From positions 186,001-250,000 of the forward strand of contig NZ_JACSMD010000002.1 in NCBI RefSeq assembly GCF_018618475.1: DNA of 64,000 nucleotides, in the 5' to 3' direction. This document shows, one piece after another, positions 61,357 to 64,000 of the stretch. Source of the stretch: Exiguobacterium sp. s122 (GTDB taxonomy: Bacteria; Bacillota; Bacilli; Exiguobacteriales; Exiguobacteriaceae). Position numbers and translations under genes: made by a program. How positions within the stretch are numbered: position 1 is the first letter of the stretch; each line of letters opens with the position of its first letter. The notes under the pieces were generated by a model. The model made no database searches and was not told the DNA's origin. It saw nothing but the letters and a program-made list of their open reading frames with translations.

Positions 61357-64000
61357 TCACTTCTCTTCTCGTGAATCATAAATGTAGAAGCCGTCGCCTC
61401 CGCAATTTTTGGCGACGTACATCGCAGCGTCCGAGTGATGAATCAAATCGTCGAGCGACGTGAACTCTCCTGATGAATAAGCGACCCCGATGCTTGCCGA
61501 TAACTGGAGCGATAAATCGTTCCCGACCAACATTTCCTGGGAAATCAGTGCCGCCAACTTCTCAAAATCAGCCTGTTCAAGCGCTTCTGACTCGAGGATG
61601 ATTAAAAACTCATCCCCTGCGAACCGATACGCCTTGCCTGTATAAAACTCGCTGAACGAACGAATCCGCTTCGCCGTCTCGATGAGCACTTCATCTCCGA
61701 CGAGGTGACCGTACGTGTCGTTAATGCGTTTGAAATCGTCTAGGTCGATGAACAAGAGGGCGACAGGCTGTTTCCGGTTCATCTTTTGCCGTAGGTCCGC
61801 CATGAGCGAATGACGATTGCCGAGTTTCGTCAATCCGTCTTTCGTGATCAGCTCGATGACTTCTTGATGTTTACGCTCACGGCGAATCTCATTTTCCATC
61901 CAACGGGTCACGAGTAAAATCGTGTCCGTCATCTCTTGGATGGCGACTTGGTCAATCACATCGTCGAGACTCCCTTGTTCCGTGAGGAAGACAACCCAAC
62001 CGAACGTCTTCCCCTCACTGACGAGCGGCAAAGCAATCACCGCCGAGAATTCGATGCCGTTCACGACCAATTCGGCACGATCTAGCCGTTGGTGATTGCT
62101 CGTCGCGATGGCTTCAAGACGCATCATGTCGTCCTCGTTCCATTTGAGTGCCGTGTCTCCATCCGCCGACCACGTCTTAAATCCATTTTCCACAGAGAAC
62201 GCAATCGCATGCGTATAACCGATCCATTCCCGCAAGACGGTTTGAATTCGTTTTAGCTTTTCTGCGAACGGGGCATGGAGTGCCGTGATCTCATACAACG
62301 ATTCAAGTGTTTGTTGACGTCGTGTCGAAGCGCGCTTCTGTTCGGTCAATTCAATTTCAGCGATGATCCAGCGGGCGAAATCTTCGAGTGTCTGCATGCC
62401 GGCCTCGTCAAAGGTTCTCGGAATTTCATCTGTGACGCAAAGTGTCCCGATGGCATGGCCTGCACTCGTAATCAACGGGACACCGGCATAAAAGCCTAAG
62501 TCTTCGAGCACAGGATTCCCTTCCGTCATTTCCGTCGCTTGCACGTCTTCGATGACCAAGTTCGATTTGCTCGTCACGACCCGGTCGCATAGCGTCCACT
62601 TCCGTTCGAAGTACGGCTGGATCCCTTCCCCATGGCACGATTTGACCCATTGCTGGTCCGGTGTCAAAATCGAAATCAACGCCGTCGGCATGTCGAGGGT
62701 ATGCCCAACGAGACGACTGATTCGGTCGTATCGCTCTTCTCGTGGTGAATGTAAAATCTCGAGGCGCAAAATCGCTTTCAATCGTTCAGTCTCATTCTCA
62801 TGAAGTGACGTGAACGCCTGCTGACGCCCTGATAATCCGTGACGGAGCGCCGCATATTGATGTTCGAGCGTATCGAGGGCCGTTTGCAACTCGCTCAGCG
62901 GAAGCGGTCGACTGAAGAAAAAGCCTTGCACTTCATCGCAACCGAGCCGTTCGACGACGTGGTATTGCGCCTCGGTCTCTACCCCTTCGGCCGTCACTTC
63001 GAGGTCTAGCTTTTTGGCGAGCGAGACGATCAGTTTCACAATTTCGTACTCTTTTAGTCCATTTTCTTTATCGAGTTGACTGATGAAGGAGCGATCGATT
63101 TTAATGCCGTCAATGTCGAACAACTTTAAATAATTCAGCGAGGAATAACTGACACCGAAGTCATCAATCAAAATACGGAACCCTTTCGCCTTCAAATAAT
63201 CGACCGTTTGAATCCCGACGAGCGGTTCTTGCATGAGCGTATGTTCGGTAATTTCAAATTCAAATTGGTGTGGAGAGAGTCCATGACAAGCAAACGTCGA
63301 GAGGACGTTTCGCATATAGGACTGTTTAAAGACGACCGGTGACACGTTAATCGCGACGCGACGTCCTGCGAACACCTCTGGGCGCTCAATCAAATCCTGA
63401 CAGACCCGTTCGATGACGAACGCCGTGATATCTTCGATGAGAAGCGATTTCTCCGCAATGGTAATAAACGTTTCCGGGGAGACGTTTCCAAGGGTCGCGC
63501 TATTCCAGCGCACAAGCGCCTCAAAGTGAATCGTGCCATCATGACAGCTGACGCGTGGCTGATACACCATGCTGAACTCATTTGCTTTCAACCCTTTGAC
63601 GAGTTCCGTCTCAATCGTCATCTCATCGATATAATGTTGGACATAGTCGTCTTTTTCATATAGACGAATCACTTGTTTGCCGGCTTGTCTCGCTTCAAGG
63701 AGCGCCGTCGACGCGTTCATGATGACACGATCGGCGTCTTCGTATCCGGCGCTAATGCCGATGCATCCGGATAGGGCGAATTCATTCCCCGCTACATCAT
63801 ACGTGTAATCCGCGAGTGCGCCTAGTAAACGCTCACCGTGCGCATACGCCGCCTCGACCGATGTATGCGGTAAGACGACGACGAAGTCTTCGCCGTCAAC
63901 ACGACCGATGATTGATCCGACCGGAAGCAGTTCGGCCAATCGTCGCGTCATTTCTTTAATCAAGTGATGCGACGGCTCAACCCCTTGAAGGGACAGAATG
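61357..64000 (-). CDS. GGDEF-EAL-GAF-GAF-GGDEF protein, N terminus outside window
   Basis: At least 880 residues; the frame is open to the right edge, so the N terminus is missing. Order: a degenerate GGDEF (VDGEDFVVVLP), an EAL domain with the motif FEALVRW, INVSP, EITEHTL, IDDFGVSYSSL, IKIDRSF, TAEGVETEAQ and QGFFFSRPLP (all key catalytic residues present), a GAF domain around HSPREERYDRISRLVG, a second GAF-like region, and a C-terminal GGDEF with RFAGDEFLIIL, usually active in this form, and no inhibitory RxxD before it. It can both degrade and make cyclic di-GMP. First visible gene of a four-gene operon. Confidence 0.88.
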   Translation of the reverse strand, partial: ILSLQGVEPSHHLIKEMTRRLAELLPVGSIIGRVDGEDFVVVLPHTSVEAAYAHGERLLGALADYTYDVAGNEFALSGCIGISAGYEDADRVIMNASTALLEARQAGKQVIRLYEKDDYVQHYIDEMTIETELVKGLKANEFSMVYQPRVSCHDGTIHFEALVRWNSATLGNVSPETFITIAEKSLLIEDITAFVIERVCQDLIERPEVFAGRRVAINVSPVVFKQSYMRNVLSTFACHGLSPHQFEFEITEHTLMQEPLVGIQTVDYLKAKGFRILIDDFGVSYSSLNYLKLFDIDGIKIDRSFISQLDKENGLKEYEIVKLIVSLAKKLDLEVTAEGVETEAQYHVVERLGCDEVQGFFFSRPLPLSELQTALDTLEHQYAALRHGLSGRQQAFTSLHENETERLKAILRLEILHSPREERYDRISRLVGHTLDMPTALISILTPDQQWVKSCHGEGIQPYFERKWTLCDRVVTSKSNLVIEDVQATEMTEGNPVLEDLGFYAGVPLITSAGHAIGTLCVTDEIPRTFDEAGMQTLEDFARWIIAEIELTEQKRASTRRQQTLESLYEITALHAPFAEKLKRIQTVLREWIGYTHAIAFSVENGFKTWSADGDTALKWNEDDMMRLEAIATSNHQRLDRAELVVNGIEFSAVIALPLVSEGKTFGWVVFLTEQGSLDDVIDQVAIQEMTDTILLVTRWMENEIRRERKHQEVIELITKDGLTKLGNRHSLMADLRQKMNRKQPVALLFIDLDDFKRINDTYGHLVGDEVLIETAKRIRSFSEFYTGKAYRFAGDEFLIILESEALEQADFEKLAALISQEMLVGNDLSLQLSASIGVAYSSGEFTSLDDLIHHSDAAMYVAKNCGGDGFYIYDSREEK

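Overview
The window reads as chromosome of a Gram-positive Bacilli (Firmicutes) bacterium, most likely Exiguobacterium or a close relative. This is inferred from gene families, strong AGGAGG-type ribosome binding sites, Bacillus-type control elements (LicT/GlcT antiterminator targets, cre sites, PurR boxes) and a roughly balanced base composition with AT-rich intergenic islands. I see no rRNA, tRNA, insertion sequence, prophage or CRISPR array. Most genes are ordinary core or accessory metabolism.

Layout. 1-1907: beta-glucoside PTS unit licT-bglP (minus strand, bglP cut by the window edge) with two RAT/terminator switches. 1941-5432: an ABC-type ATPase, a ZIP-like membrane protein and a MutS2 paralogue without the Smr end. 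5697-8765: a PTS operon (EIIA, GlcT-type antiterminator, NagE-like EIICB) behind a cre, a promoter and a RAT. 8799-20950: lemA-htpX, an M20 amidohydrolase, a CNNM/HlyC protein, a DUF606-Crp-DUF606 operon, a DJ-1 protein, glycerol dehydrogenase, a secreted VanY-like peptidase, an IsdG-like monooxygenase, a CBS protein and azlCD. 20991-27157: an HD-GYP phosphodiesterase, a TM_helix channel protein, methylglyoxal synthase and two YflT-type stress proteins. 27194-33330: a 2-hydroxyacid dehydrogenase, a tandem pair of membrane-type GTPases, a VOC protein, a formate/nitrite transporter with a structured leader, and an AGCS symporter.

33739-41333: a secreted protein with a divergent YWKTH-like domain, ywbE coupled to a 55-residue basic protein, and a complete seven-gene Mrp Na+/H+ antiporter operon (mrpA-G, minus strand), which fits a salt- or alkali-tolerant organism. 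41777-54602: exo-enzymes and catabolism (GH13 alpha-glucosidase, esterase, 1172-residue extracellular nuclease, FAD oxidoreductase, heparinase-II/III-like lyase, large-subunit catalase). 54751-64000: an MFS transporter, a PAS-GGDEF cyclase, guaC with PurR boxes, and a minus-strand operon led by a GGDEF-EAL-GAF-GAF-GGDEF protein (cut by the window edge) with a P-loop kinase-like protein, an MBL hydrolase and a GNAT.

Themes: PTS sugar uptake under antitermination and CcpA; c-di-GMP turnover (three proteins in 43 kb); stress and ion homeostasis (Mrp, catalase, YflT, channel, HtpX); secreted degradative enzymes. I found no clear new defence or mobile system. The most promising unexplained items are the 12-bp hairpin that buries the formate/nitrite transporter ribosome binding site, the paired GTPases, the Crp regulator between two DUF606 genes, and three small or oddly started genes (30 aa, 55 aa, and a probable CTG start).
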